DNA of 64,000 nt from Tamlana carrageenivorans (GTDB taxonomy: Bacteria; Bacteroidota; Bacteroidia; Flavobacteriales; Flavobacteriaceae): contig NZ_CP025938.1 in assembly GCF_002893765.1 (NCBI RefSeq), positions 930,001 to 994,000 on the forward strand, written 5' to 3'. The notes under the pieces are model-generated. The model was not told where the DNA came from. It did not search any database and saw only the letters and a program-made list of their open reading frames with translations. Below are positions 42,101 through 52,800 of this stretch, piece by piece; positions within the stretch are counted from its first letter, which is position 1; each line of letters begins with the position of its first letter. Both the position numbers and the translations under genes were made by a program.

Positions 42101-44692
42101 ATGTCAATAGAGCCAAAATTAACACGATTTAATCAAAGCGTCTTGTCTAAATATCAGATATTCAACAGTATCTTCATGACATTACCCTTTGATGCCGTAA
42201 CCAAAACAGGCGTATTACTTCCGCTTTTTCACGAAACTTGCAAAAAAGGATTTGAAAACGGCGACAATCCCACAACGATAGTTGATACTTTTTTTGAAAA
42301 ATACCAAGCGCGTAGAAACAAAGAAAGTCAAATTAACCTATTGTTCCGATTCATTCAATACATCGAAAGACAAGTTGTACTGTTTGATGCAATTGAAGAT
42401 GCTGCCTTTCCAATAGTAAACAATATGGATGGCGTAGGAACCCTACGTAACTTAAAAGACAAAGCTCAAGCTGAATACAAGTTGGATGAGTTAAAAGCCT
42501 ATTTAGACGATTTTAAGGTACGTATCGTTTTAACAGCCCACCCAACACAGTTTTACCCAGGTTCGGTATTAGGCATTATTACCGAATTATCTAAAGCTAT
42601 AGAAAAGAATAATTTATCTGAAATTAATAACCTTTTCGGACAGTTAGGTAAAACGCCTTTCTTTAAGCATAAAAAACCAACACCATACGATGAAGCAAAA
42701 AGCTTAATATGGTATTTAGAGAATGTTTTTTACATCTCGTTTGGAAAAATTTATAATTACATTCAAACGAATATTTATGCGGACCAAAAGAAGCATAATG
42801 AAATTATTAACATTGGTTTCTGGCCAGGGGGCGACCGTGATGGAAATCCATTTGTAAAACCTGAAACCACCTTAAAAGTAGCTAAAAAGCTTAAAAAGGC
42901 GATTCTTAAAAAATACTACGAGGATCTTAAGAAATTAAGAAAAAAACTAACTTTTAAAGGTGTTGAAGATCGCATCATTAACCTAGAAACGATTCTTTAC
43001 GATTACAGTATTAATCTTAAAAGTAAAAAGGCAATTTCGGTAAAGGAATTGACTGAAGAACTTTTAAGCATTAGAAAAATAGTTGTAGAACAACACCAAT
43101 CGTTATATGAAAACGAGATTAACAATTTAATTAACCGCATTCACCTTTTTGGGTACCGTTTTGCAACTTTAGATATTAGACAAGATAGCAGAATTCACCA
43201 CAGTGTATTCACAAATGTTGTCGATCAATTACTAGCTAGCGGCAACTCTTGCTTACCAGAAAATTACCATGATTTATCTGAAGAAGAACAAATCGATATT
43301 TTATCAAAAACTACCGATGAAATAACCGATTTAGATGTTTTTGAAGATGAAATGACCTTTAACACCTTAAAAACGATACAGGTTATTAAGCAAATTCAGA
43401 AAATGAATGGTGAACGTGGGGCTAATCGATACATTATAAGTAACAATCAGACGGCATTAAATATGATGCAGCTTTTTGCTATGCTGAAAATGGTTGCTTT
43501 CAAAGACAAATTAACCGTTGATTTAGTACCACTTTTCGAAACCATACCAGATTTAGAAAACGCTCCTGGTGTTATGGAACAGTTGTATACCAACCCAGCT
43601 TATATGGCGCACTTAAAATCTAGAGGAAACAAACAAACCATTATGCTTGGTTTCTCTGATGGTACCAAAGACGGGGGCTACTTAATGGCAAACTGGGGTA
43701 TTTATAAAGCTAAAGAATTGTTAACCGAAATGTCTAGAAAATATGGTATTACCGCCATATTCTTTGACGGACGTGGTGGACCACCAGCACGTGGTGGTGG
43801 GAAAACACATAACTTCTATTCTTCTTTAGGACCTACTATTGAAGATAAAGAAGTACAACTAACCATTCAAGGTCAAACCATTAGTTCTAATTTCGGAACT
43901 TTAAACTCGTCACAATTCAACTTAGAACAGTTAATTAGTTCGGGCGTTACAAACCGAATTGGAAGTGAAAAGAACAAGCTTTCTGAAGAAGATCGCGCTG
44001 TTATGACCGATTTAGCTGAAACTAGCTATCAAGTTTACAAAGACTTCAAGAGTCATGAGATGTTTATCCCTTACTTGGAGCGCATGAGTACCTTAAAGTA
44101 TTATGCAAAAACTAACATTGGTAGTAGACCATCCAAACGTGGTACATCAGATAAGTTGGTGTTCTCCGATTTAAGAGCCATTCCTTTTGTAGGATCTTGG
44201 AGCCAATTAAAACAAAACGTTCCTGGATTTTACGGTGTTGGAACGGCATTGAAAAAATACGAAGATCGCGGCGAGTTTGATAAGGTTCAACAACTTTATA
44301 AAAACAATAAGTTCTTTAAAACGCTTCTGGAGAACAGTATGATGTCCTTAACAAAGTCATTCTTTAACCTGACAAAATACATGTCTAATGATGAAGAATT
44401 TGGTGCGTTTTGGAACATTATCCACACCGAATACGAAACGACAAAACGTTTGCTTTTAAAGCTTACAGGATATGAAACTTTAATGCAAAATGAGCCCACT
44501 GGAAAGGCCTCGATTGAAGTTAGAGAGTCTATCGTATTACCGTTATTAACGATTCAGCAATACGCCCTTAAAAAGGTTCAGGAGTTAGAAAAAGCAGGAG
44601 TTCCAGCCGATGACCCTGAAAAGTTAATTTTTGAGAAAATTGTAACGCGTTCGTTATTCGGAAATATTAATGCAAGTAGAAATTCAGCTTAG
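42101..44692 (+). CDS. ppc: Phosphoenolpyruvate carboxylase
   Basis: 863 residues, full length. Carboxylates phosphoenolpyruvate to oxaloacetate, replenishing the TCA cycle for aspartate and glutamate synthesis. Catalytic motifs: LTAHPTQFYPGSVLG, GFWPGGDRDGNPFV, MLGFSDGTKDGGYLMANW, FDGRGGPPARGGGKTH, and RAIPFVGSWSQ. The C-terminus is RNSA rather than the usual RNTG, an acceptable variant. Terminator at 44724-44758. Confidence 0.97.
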   Translation: MSIEPKLTRFNQSVLSKYQIFNSIFMTLPFDAVTKTGVLLPLFHETCKKGFENGDNPTTIVDTFFEKYQARRNKESQINLLFRFIQYIERQVVLFDAIEDAAFPIVNNMDGVGTLRNLKDKAQAEYKLDELKAYLDDFKVRIVLTAHPTQFYPGSVLGIITELSKAIEKNNLSEINNLFGQLGKTPFFKHKKPTPYDEAKSLIWYLENVFYISFGKIYNYIQTNIYADQKKHNEIINIGFWPGGDRDGNPFVKPETTLKVAKKLKKAILKKYYEDLKKLRKKLTFKGVEDRIINLETILYDYSINLKSKKAISVKELTEELLSIRKIVVEQHQSLYENEINNLINRIHLFGYRFATLDIRQDSRIHHSVFTNVVDQLLASGNSCLPENYHDLSEEEQIDILSKTTDEITDLDVFEDEMTFNTLKTIQVIKQIQKMNGERGANRYIISNNQTALNMMQLFAMLKMVAFKDKLTVDLVPLFETIPDLENAPGVMEQLYTNPAYMAHLKSRGNKQTIMLGFSDGTKDGGYLMANWGIYKAKELLTEMSRKYGITAIFFDGRGGPPARGGGKTHNFYSSLGPTIEDKEVQLTIQGQTISSNFGTLNSSQFNLEQLISSGVTNRIGSEKNKLSEEDRAVMTDLAETSYQVYKDFKSHEMFIPYLERMSTLKYYAKTNIGSRPSKRGTSDKLVFSDLRAIPFVGSWSQLKQNVPGFYGVGTALKKYEDRGEFDKVQQLYKNNKFFKTLLENSMMSLTKSFFNLTKYMSNDEEFGAFWNIIHTEYETTKRLLLKLTGYETLMQNEPTGKASIEVRESIVLPLLTIQQYALKKVQELEKAGVPADDPEKLIFEKIVTRSLFGNINASRNSA

Positions 44693-44723
44693 TAAATAGC
44701 TTTTCTAATTTATATCCTAATTA

Positions 44724-44758
44724 AAACCTTCGCATGTAGATGTGGAGGTTTTTTTTTG
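44724..44758 (+). terminator. Intrinsic terminator after ppc
   Basis: AACCTTCGCAT / ATGTGGAGGTT stem with two G-U pairs and T9. Confidence 0.85.
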
Positions 44759-45071
44759 CACGAATGGTTATTACTTATTTCAAAACCGAAACTATACTCA
44801 ACCTTTACAAACCCTCAAATTAAACACTAATTTCAAGTTATATTCCAATAACCAAACCTGAATAAAACTACCATCCCCTTTCCCAACACTTACAACAGCC
44901 TGTTTAAGACATAAATTTTACACTTTTAGGACAGATATTTCATAATAAGAATCAAAGTAAAGCGTCATCCTACCGCGCTTAAAACCGATCATTTGGTGGT
45001 TAAAACATCTAGTTGTTATGATAGACACGAATACAACAACTATAGGTAACGATCAAAAAAAGGTATAGAAA
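44759..45071. other. Gene-free stretch between ppc and amt
   Basis: No ORF of note, no hairpin or repeat stands out. I see nothing assignable. Confidence 0.5.
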
Positions 45072-45115
45072 CAAAAAAGGATGTTTTACTTCATGTAAAA
45101 CATCCTTTTAAAAAA
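45072..45115 (-). terminator. Terminator of the amt cluster
   Basis: AAAAGGATGTTTTAC (45075-45089) pairs with GTAAAACATCCTTTT (45095-45109), flanked by A-run; T-run in minus orientation. Confidence 0.9.
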
Positions 45116-45139
45116 TTAATTGATAATAGCTATATCATA

Positions 45140-46366
45140 TTAATGCTCATTAAGTCTGAAGTCTGGATAAGCATCCATACCGTGCTCGTGTGCATCTAAT
45201 CCTTCTAATTCTTCTCTTTCAGGCACTCTAATACCCAATGTTTTCTTAAGAGTAAAGATGATTATAAATGAGGTTACTAAACAAAATCCTGCATAACATG
45301 CTACACCAGTAAGTTGTACTAAAAAGCTATGTTCTGGGTTCGTTGAAAAGATTCCAACAGCTAAAGTACCCCAAATACCACAAATTAAGTGTACGGCAAT
45401 GGCTCCAACAGGATCATCTAATTTAATAGCATCTACAAAGCTAACAGCAAAAACAATAAGCGCTCCAGCAATAGCACCAATAATAATAGCACTTTCAGGA
45501 GTCATCACATCAGCTCCAGCAGTTATACCTACTAAACCACCTAAAATACCATTTAAAAACATGGTTAAATCTAAATTCTTATACTTAAAGAATGATACTA
45601 AAGCAGACACCACACCACCGGCAGCAGCAGCTAAACAAGTAGTCACTAAGGTTAAAGAAGTTAATTCTGGATCGGCAGAAAGTACAGAACCACCATTAAA
45701 TCCAAACCATCCTAACCAAAGGATTAATACCCCTGCAGTCGCTAAAGGAATGCTATGTCCAGGAATCGCCTGAGGTTTTCCATTTTTAAATTTCCCGATA
45801 CGAGAACCTAATAACCAAACAGCTACTAAGGCAGCCCATCCACCAACAGAGTGTACTAAAGTAGAACCAGCAAAATCATAGAATCCCATTTGATCTAAAA
45901 ATCCGCCACCCCATTTCCATGAACCAGCAATTGGGTAAACCAATCCAACATAAATGATTGTAAAAATCATAAAAGGTCCAATTTTCATACGCTCGGCAAC
46001 TGCACCAGAAACAATCGTTGCAGCAGTAGCCGCAAACATCCCTTGGAATAAGAAATCGGTCCACCAGGTATAACCACCATCAGCATATTCTGGAGTCATT
46101 CCATTTTCAGGAGGGGCAATTCCAAATCCTGCGAAATCAAAAATTCCTGCAGAATCTTCAGCAAAACCAGGGTACATTAAATTAAACCCTACTATATAAT
46201 ATAGGAGTAAACCTATGGTTATAATAAAAATATTTTTAAACAATATGTTGATTGTGTTTTTCTGTCTTGTTAAACCAATTTCCAAAAATGCAAATCCGGT
46301 ATGCATAAAGAAAACGAGCGCTGTACAGACCATCATCCATACATTATTAATTGTCAATAATTCCAT
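45140..46366 (-). CDS. amt: Ammonium transporter Amt (second copy)
   Basis: 408 residues with about 11 membrane helices of the Amt/Mep/Rh family: FFMHTGFAFLEIG, GAVAERMKIGPFM, PIAGSWKWGGGFL, FAGSTLVHSVGGWAALVA (conserved His in H-SVGG) and a C-terminal tail with GLDAHEHGMDAYPDF. Moves ammonium into the cell. Directly downstream (32 bases) of glnK and part of the minus-strand porin-amt-glnK-amt cluster. N-terminal hydrophobic sequence looks like an uncleaved first helix. No decay seen. Confidence 0.94.
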   Translation of the reverse strand: MELLTINNVWMMVCTALVFFMHTGFAFLEIGLTRQKNTINILFKNIFIITIGLLLYYIVGFNLMYPGFAEDSAGIFDFAGFGIAPPENGMTPEYADGGYTWWTDFLFQGMFAATAATIVSGAVAERMKIGPFMIFTIIYVGLVYPIAGSWKWGGGFLDQMGFYDFAGSTLVHSVGGWAALVAVWLLGSRIGKFKNGKPQAIPGHSIPLATAGVLILWLGWFGFNGGSVLSADPELTSLTLVTTCLAAAAGGVVSALVSFFKYKNLDLTMFLNGILGGLVGITAGADVMTPESAIIIGAIAGALIVFAVSFVDAIKLDDPVGAIAVHLICGIWGTLAVGIFSTNPEHSFLVQLTGVACYAGFCLVTSFIIIFTLKKTLGIRVPEREELEGLDAHEHGMDAYPDFRLNEH

Positions 46367-46398
46367 AAATCTATAATTAGTTTTTGTGTGTTATTAGT

Positions 46399-46737
46399 TT
46401 ATTTTAATGTGTCCCCACCTTTTTCACCTGTACGAATTCTATAACATTCCTTTACATCGGAAACGAATATTTTCCCGTCACCTACTTCCCCAGTAGCGGC
46501 AGAATTAAGAATCGTTTTGATTGTAATCTCTTCAAAATCGTCGTTTACAACAATAGACAAGTATCTACGCTGAATATCACTTGTACTATAAGAAACACCA
46601 CGATACACATGGCCCTCCTTTTCATTTCCTAAGCCTGTAACATCCCAATACGAGAAAAAATTCACTCCAACATCATGAAGAGCTTCTTTTACCACGCGGT
46701 ACTTAGATTTTCTAATAATTGCTTCAATTTTTTTCAT
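46399..46737 (-). CDS. glnK: PII signal protein GlnK
   Basis: 112-residue PII protein. MKKIEAIIRKSKYRVVKEAL, the T-loop region (GVSYSTSDIQ...RYLSIVVNDD) and B/C-loop GEVGDGKIFVSDVKECYRIRTGEKG are typical. PII gates ammonium transporters by inserting its T-loop; a gene between two amt genes is the usual setting. Conserved T-loop Tyr for uridylylation is present at the SYST segment, but modification cannot be shown. A 220-base gap lies between this gene and the upstream amt, including a hairpin. Confidence 0.94.
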   Translation of the reverse strand: MKKIEAIIRKSKYRVVKEALHDVGVNFFSYWDVTGLGNEKEGHVYRGVSYSTSDIQRRYLSIVVNDDFEEITIKTILNSAATGEVGDGKIFVSDVKECYRIRTGEKGGDTLK

Positions 46738-46847
46738 AATATCATTTCGTTTTAATAGTTAGATTTCAAATATAAAAATTAAAATGCTCCTTAAGATTTT
46801 TCCTGTTAACTATATGCTAAGTCACATAGCAGTAAATACAAAAGAAT

Positions 46848-46866
46848 ACCTGCTTATTCAGCAGGC
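46848..46866 (-). terminator. Hairpin between amt and glnK
   Basis: ACCTGC / GCAGGC inverted repeat with 7-base loop (46848-46866); in minus orientation followed by ATTCTTTTG. Probably ends part of the upstream amt transcript. Confidence 0.5.
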
Positions 46867-46957
46867 ATCCTTAAATAAACTTAAACTTAATCACTTAAAT
46901 CTTTATAAACATTTAGAGTTTTAATTTTAAAACCTATGTTATTTAATTTAAAAGAAC

Positions 46958-48244
46958 TTATTCTTCTATTTCTCTTTGTCTCTTACCTGGGTAAGCTAAC
47001 GTACCGTGCTCTGAAAGATCTAACCCTTCTACTTCTTCTTTTTCAGTTACTCTTAATCCTAATGTTTTCTTAAGAATGAAGAAGAAAATAAACGCCGTTA
47101 CTAAAGCCCAAACCGCATAAGATACCGTTCCAATTAATTGTGTTACAAATTGTGCAGATCCACCACCATTGAATAAACCAATAGCCGTATCACCATCTAC
47201 ACCCCAAAGACCGATTACTAAAGTACCCCATGCACCACATACACCGTGTACAGAAGCCGCACCAACAGCATCATCAATCTTTAATTTTTGCTCTATAAAC
47301 TCCATTGAGAATACAACGATAAGACCTCCAACAAAACCAGCGATAATAGCACCACCTTCTGTCATGTTTCCACAACCTGCAGTAATACTTACTAAACCAG
47401 CTAAAGCACCGTTTAAAGTCATATCTAAATTTGGTTTTTTGTATTTAAACCATGATAAGAAAAGTGCACCAACCGCACCAGCAGAGGCCGCTAGATTAGT
47501 TACTAATACAACCATAGAACCTCCAACAGCATCATCACCTCCCCAAGCTAATTGAGAACCACCGTTGAAACCAAACCATCCGAACCAAAGGATGAAAACC
47601 CCTAAAGTTGCTAATAATTTGTTGTGTCCAGGAATAGTAACAGCTTGACCATTGATGTATTTACCAATTCTTGGTCCTACTAAAGCAGCACCAACTAAGG
47701 CAGCCCATCCACCTACAGCATGTACAATAGAAGATCCAGCGAAATCGATGAAGCCCATTTGAGCTAACCATCCATCACCGTTCCATTGCCATCCACCAGA
47801 AATTGGATAGATTACAGCGGTCATCACTAAAGAGAATAAAATGTAGGTTGTGTATTTTGTTCTACCAGCAATAGCTCCAGAAACGATTGTTGCTGTAGTG
47901 GCACAAAAAACGGTTTGAAAGAATAAATCGGCTGGTCCTTGGTTATACATAAAACCACTCCATCCAATCCACCCATTGGTAGATCCATACATTAAAGAAT
48001 ATCCCATGAACCAGAATACAATCGATCCAACGGCGATATCTAAAACATTTTTCATTGCAATATTTACAACATTCTTAGCACGTGTCATTCCCGACTCCAC
48101 TAAAGTAAATCCTGCTTGCATTAAGAATACTAAAATCCCAGAGATTAGCATCCATAACATACCCATATCTCCTATAATACCTTCAATGTCGGCTTTGGTT
48201 GCAGCAACGTCTTGTATTAATAGGGGCAAATTTAATATTGACAT
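46958..48244 (-). CDS. amt: Ammonium transporter Amt (first copy)
   Basis: 428 residues, Amt family: FLMQAGFTLVESGMTRAKNVVNIAMKN, FAGSSIVHAVGGWAALVGAALVGPRIGKY, GCGNMTEGGAI and a C-terminal regulatory tail with GLRVTEKEEVEGLDLSEHG, the PII-responsive end shared with the other copy. Two Amt copies of differing sequence in one cluster suggest different affinities. It starts 98 bases after the porin gene, likely the same transcript. Confidence 0.95.
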   Translation of the reverse strand: MSILNLPLLIQDVAATKADIEGIIGDMGMLWMLISGILVFLMQAGFTLVESGMTRAKNVVNIAMKNVLDIAVGSIVFWFMGYSLMYGSTNGWIGWSGFMYNQGPADLFFQTVFCATTATIVSGAIAGRTKYTTYILFSLVMTAVIYPISGGWQWNGDGWLAQMGFIDFAGSSIVHAVGGWAALVGAALVGPRIGKYINGQAVTIPGHNKLLATLGVFILWFGWFGFNGGSQLAWGGDDAVGGSMVVLVTNLAASAGAVGALFLSWFKYKKPNLDMTLNGALAGLVSITAGCGNMTEGGAIIAGFVGGLIVVFSMEFIEQKLKIDDAVGAASVHGVCGAWGTLVIGLWGVDGDTAIGLFNGGGSAQFVTQLIGTVSYAVWALVTAFIFFFILKKTLGLRVTEKEEVEGLDLSEHGTLAYPGKRQREIEE

Positions 48245-48342
48245 AATTAATATATTTTTGGTTAGTTAATTAAAGGAGCGTAAAAAAAGATGGTTGTGGC
48301 TTTACTTTACCCTCCCTCTTTATAGGTTTGATTTTTCTTGGT

Positions 48343-49374
48343 TTAGAAAGAATAGATAGCAGCTAATGTGAAAGCAGCTAAACTTTTAGAAGCGTCTAAG
48401 TCATTATTTACATAAGGCATATCATTACTCCAAGAATCTAATCTAACTTCTGGCTTGATAATTAAGTTTTCTAGGGTGTAACTTGCTGTTAAAGTTGTAG
48501 CAAAAACAGAAGGTAAATCATCTACATCCTTTTCATGGTTTCCAAAAAGCTCGCCTCTTAATCCGATAGAAAAACTTTCTGTTGCGGCAAACTGAGGGTA
48601 TAATGCAGCGCCATAGAAACCAGCATTATCCATTGTTTGATATGCAGCGTTAATACCTAAAAATAAAGCGTCAGACAAATTGAATCCTCCTGTGTAGTCA
48701 ATTTCAAATCCTAACACTTCCTTGTCGTCATAATAGAAATTTAAAAATTGTCCAGCATAGCCAAGTTGAGCACCTAAAGCATAGCCTCCAACTAAATTAT
48801 TATTTTTATCGGTTGGATTCATAACGGCTAACATTAAGCTGAAATCATCAGATATTGCAAAATCTGCTTTCAAACCAACGTGAGAGAATGGTCCATTAGA
48901 AAATAAATAAGATGTACTGTAGTTGAAGTTTGCTACTGGAGAAATAACTTCGTAACCTAAATACGTGTTAAAACGTCCCATAGTTAATGTAGTGCTTTCT
49001 GAAACATTCCAGTAAGCATATAATTGATTAATATATAAATCAGTACCGTCACCAACAGCTTGAGTTCCTCTAGTTCCAAAAGCTAAATCGGCAACTGCTC
49101 CTGTTTTTTCTCCTTCGTAAGAAAGAATAACGTTAGCCATACCTAAACCAAAACCAGTTTGATCTGCAAACGAAGTTGCGAATGATTGTGGAATAAATTC
49201 TCCAGTTCCCATACCATTTTCATCAAGCACCTCAGTAATCGATGCGTCAGAAGATGTTAAATTAGTTCTATAATAAGCATCTACAGATCCGCTAATCGAT
49301 AATTTTTTTGGCTCATCTTGCGCGAAAACTACGCTAGCTAGTAATAATGCTGATAATGTAAATAGTTTTTTCAT
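48343..49374 (-). CDS. Outer membrane beta-barrel porin (OmpL-like/BBP2 type)
   Basis: About 343 residues from MKKLFTLSALLLASVVFAQ, a clear signal peptide; an in-frame ATG 11 codons earlier is less suited. The mature part consists of alternating strands (SVDAYYRTNLTSS, TLTMGRFNTYLGYEVISP, SFSIGLRGELFGNHEKDV, ending AAIYSF). It matches the OmpL-like porin-2 type. Its position at the head of amt-glnK-amt suggests entry of nitrogen compounds across the outer membrane, an inference from context. Confidence 0.85.
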   Translation of the reverse strand: MKKLFTLSALLLASVVFAQDEPKKLSISGSVDAYYRTNLTSSDASITEVLDENGMGTGEFIPQSFATSFADQTGFGLGMANVILSYEGEKTGAVADLAFGTRGTQAVGDGTDLYINQLYAYWNVSESTTLTMGRFNTYLGYEVISPVANFNYSTSYLFSNGPFSHVGLKADFAISDDFSLMLAVMNPTDKNNNLVGGYALGAQLGYAGQFLNFYYDDKEVLGFEIDYTGGFNLSDALFLGINAAYQTMDNAGFYGAALYPQFAATESFSIGLRGELFGNHEKDVDDLPSVFATTLTASYTLENLIIKPEVRLDSWSNDMPYVNNDLDASKSLAAFTLAAIYSF

Positions 49375-49498
49375 AATTGTAAATATTTTTAAGTTGTTAA
49401 TATTCAAGATCTAAGACTTGGTTTGTTTAAGAGTTTTGGTTGATTTACTTAGATCTTTATCCCTTAAGAATGGTTCAAACTTATGCTAAAAACTTTTA

Positions 49499-49571
49499 AC
49501 CCCCATAAAAAAAGGGGGTATTTGATTCACTTTTATCGATTTTCTATTTTTACCCCTATTTTTTTAAGGGT
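49499..49571. promoter_or_regulatory. Two related GC-clamp hairpins between porin-amt and gltB
   Basis: ACCCCC (49499-49504)/GGGGGT (49514-49519) around an AT loop with TATTTG after, and ACCCC (49552-49556)/GGGT (49568-49571) around an AT loop with TATTCG after; the two are about 53 bases apart. They lie in the divergent region of the nitrogen clusters. Could be attenuator hairpins, operators or terminators; T-runs are within loops rather than after stems. Confidence 0.4.
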
Positions 49572-49818
49572 ATTCGTAATTATTTTTAATTTATTGTTTT
49601 TTTAATATCTTATCCATTTGAATTATCATCAATATTTTCCCGCATTTCGTAACATTACCTTAATATTTAAACAAAAAGCTTGCGTTAAATTAGATATCCA
49701 TATAAATACACCTCTTTTTTCGCGTTTGAATATTTATTAAAAAAGACCATTAATATTGACATATCACTATAATAATATTGAGTTAACTCGTAAAACCGAA
49801 ATAATGAATTCCAGCCTA

Positions 49819-49848
49819 TTGTTATTCAAATACTAGTGCATATCTTTA
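49819..49848 (+). promoter_or_regulatory. Promoter of gltBD
   Basis: TTG (49819-49821), 19-base spacer, TATCTTTA (49841-49848), one mismatch to TAnnTTTG. The leader to the ATG at 49887 is about 30 bases. This promoter falls inside a longer possible N-terminal extension from 49836, which supports the later start. Confidence 0.65.
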
Positions 49849-49886
49849 CCATTCAACTCAAGTTTTTAAAACCAATATTGTTGATT

Positions 49887-52800
49887 ATGCTGAAGAAACA
49901 AGGACTTTATTTGCCCGAATTTGAACACGAAAACTGTGGCGCTGGCTTCATTTGTAATCTTAAAGGAGAGAAGACCAATCAAATCATTCATGATGCCTTA
50001 GAGATACTCGTAAAACTGGAACACCGTGGAGGTGTAAGTGCTGATGGAAAAACTGGCGATGGTGCAGGATTATTAATAGATATTCCCCACGATTACTTTA
50101 AACGCGTTTGCGATTTCGCCATCCCCGAACAACGTGAATACGCTGTTGGAATGGTGTTTTTACCAAAAGTATCCAACCAATACCAGTTTTGCAAAACGAC
50201 CTTTGAAAACGAAGTAAAAGCACAAGGACTCGCTGTTTTAGGATGGAGAAAAGTGCCTGTAGACTCTTCACAATTAGGTGAAATTGCCTTGGCATCAGAA
50301 CCTAATATCGAACAATTATTTATTGGAAAAACTGAGGAGATTACCGAGGCTGATTTTAAAGCCAAATTATACGCTGCTAGAAAAATTACAGAACATGCTA
50401 TTAGAGAATCTAAAATCTCTGAAAGCACCTATTTTTACGTACCAAGTTTATCTAACACTACCATTATCTATAAAGGTATTATTATGCCCGAAGATATTGG
50501 CCCATATTACACCGATTTACAACAAATCGATTTGGTAACACGTTTGGCTTTAGTACACCAGCGTTTCTCTACCAATACCATGCCTACGTGGGAACTAGCA
50601 CAGCCGTTCCGTTTTATGTGTCAGAATGGTGAAATCAATACCCTTCGAGGTAACGTAAGCCGTATGCGTGTTCGTGAGGAAATCATGAAAAGTGACGTGT
50701 TCGGTCCGCAAATCGACAAATTATTCCCAATAATCCTTCCTGGAAAATCAGATTCTGCTTCCATGGATATGGTTGTGGAATTATTAACACATACAGGACG
50801 TTCGCTTCCAGAAATCATGATGATGATGATTCCTGAAGCATGGGAAAAACACAAAACCATGTCGGAAGAACGTAAAGCATTTTACGAATACAACGCCTGT
50901 ATTATGGAGCCTTGGGATGGACCAGCTTCGGTGCCATTTACAGATGGTGATTACGTAGGTGCTTTATTAGATAGAAATGGTTTAAGACCTTCACGTTATA
51001 CCGTAACTAAAAGCGGAAAACTAATCATGTCTTCAGAAATTGGTGTGGTTGAAGTTGCTCCAGAAGATGTTAAAGAACACGGTAGATTAGAGCCAGGAAA
51101 AATGTTCTTGGTAGACATGAACGAAGGCCGTATTATAGGTGATGAAGAAATTAAAAGTAAAATTGTTTCTGAAAGACCATATAAAGAATGGTTAGACAAA
51201 ACAAGATTACACTTAAAAGACGTTCCTTATACTAGTGAAACTTGTCCGATTGAAACCATCGACATCAAAACCAGACAACGCTTATTCAACTATACGTTTG
51301 AGGATATCCAAGAAGTGATTACTCCAATGGCTATAGCAGGAAAAGAAGCCTTAGGTTCTATGGGTATCGATACGCCTTTGGCGGTGTTATCAGACAGACC
51401 TCAACTTATTTCAAACTACTTCAAACAATTATTCGCACAGGTTACCAACCCACCTTTGGATGGTATTCGTGAAGAAATTGTAACAGATATCAGCTTAAAC
51501 CTTGGTAAGGACAGAAATATATTCAGTATTACCGAAAGACAATGTAGAAAACTACGCATTCAAAATCCAGTAATTTCGAATGCCGATTTAGAAAAAATCA
51601 GAAGTATTTCTATCGAGAGTTTTAAAGCTGAAACCATTGAGATATTATACCCTAAAGCGCAAGGTTTAAACGGACTAGAAGATGCTTTAGAAGATATCGT
51701 GGTTCAAATTGAAAAAGCTATTGAAAGAAAAACGAATATTATTATTCTTTCTGATCGCGGTGTAAATCAAGAATTCGCACCAATCCCAGCTTTATTAGCC
51801 TGTTCTTATGTAAACCATCAGTTAAACCGTTTACGTAAGCGTTCTTATTTCGATATCATTATCGAATCGGCAGAACCTCGTGAACCACATCATTTTGCTA
51901 CCTTATTTGGTTATGGCGCAAGTGCGATCAACCCATATATGGTTAACGAAATTATTAGAATGCAGGTAAAAGAAGGGTTCATTGAAGGTATGGACGAGCA
52001 AAAAGCCGTTGATAACTTTAATAAAGCCATTGGAAAAGGTATTTTAAAAATCATGAACAAAATTGGAATCTCAACATTACACTCGTATAGAGGTTCTCAA
52101 ATTTTCGAAATCGTTGGTTTCAACTCACAATTTGTTGAGAAATATTTCCCATACACCGCTTCTCGTGTAGAAGGTATCGGATTATATGAAATTGAAAAAG
52201 AAATTAACGAACGTTATAAACAAGCGTATCCAGACAACTTAATCGACAAACGTTTAGGTCTAAACATCGGAGGCGATTACAGATGGAGACGTAACGGTGA
52301 GCGTCACTTATTCAACCCTACCACCGTTGCTAAATTGCAACAAGCGGTACGTTTAAGTGATCAAAAAAGTTATGATGTTTACTCGAAAGCCATAAACGAA
52401 CAGTCGGAAAACTTAATGACCATCCGTGGATTATTTGAGTTTGATAACCTAGATCCTATTCCACTAGAAGAAGTGGAACCATGGACTGAAATCGTTAAGC
52501 GCTTTAAAACCGGAGCGATGTCCTATGGTTCTATTTCACGTGAAGCTCACGAAAATTTAGCCATCGCCATGAACCGTATTGGTGGTAAATCCAATTCTGG
52601 TGAAGGTGGAGAAGACAGAAGACGTTTCCAAAAGGATATCAATGGTGATAGCAGAAACTCTGCTATTAAACAAGTAGCTTCAGGTCGTTTTGGAGTGACT
52701 TCGCATTACTTAACTAATGCTAAGGAAATTCAAATTAAAATGGCTCAAGGGGCTAAACCTGGTGAAGGCGGACAATTGCCTGGAGAAAAAGTATTACCAT

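Noticed and set aside
49836..49886. Longer GltB N-terminus from ATG 49836
   Set aside because: It would include the promoter -7 box and gives an unusual hydrophobic extension before the normal propeptide.
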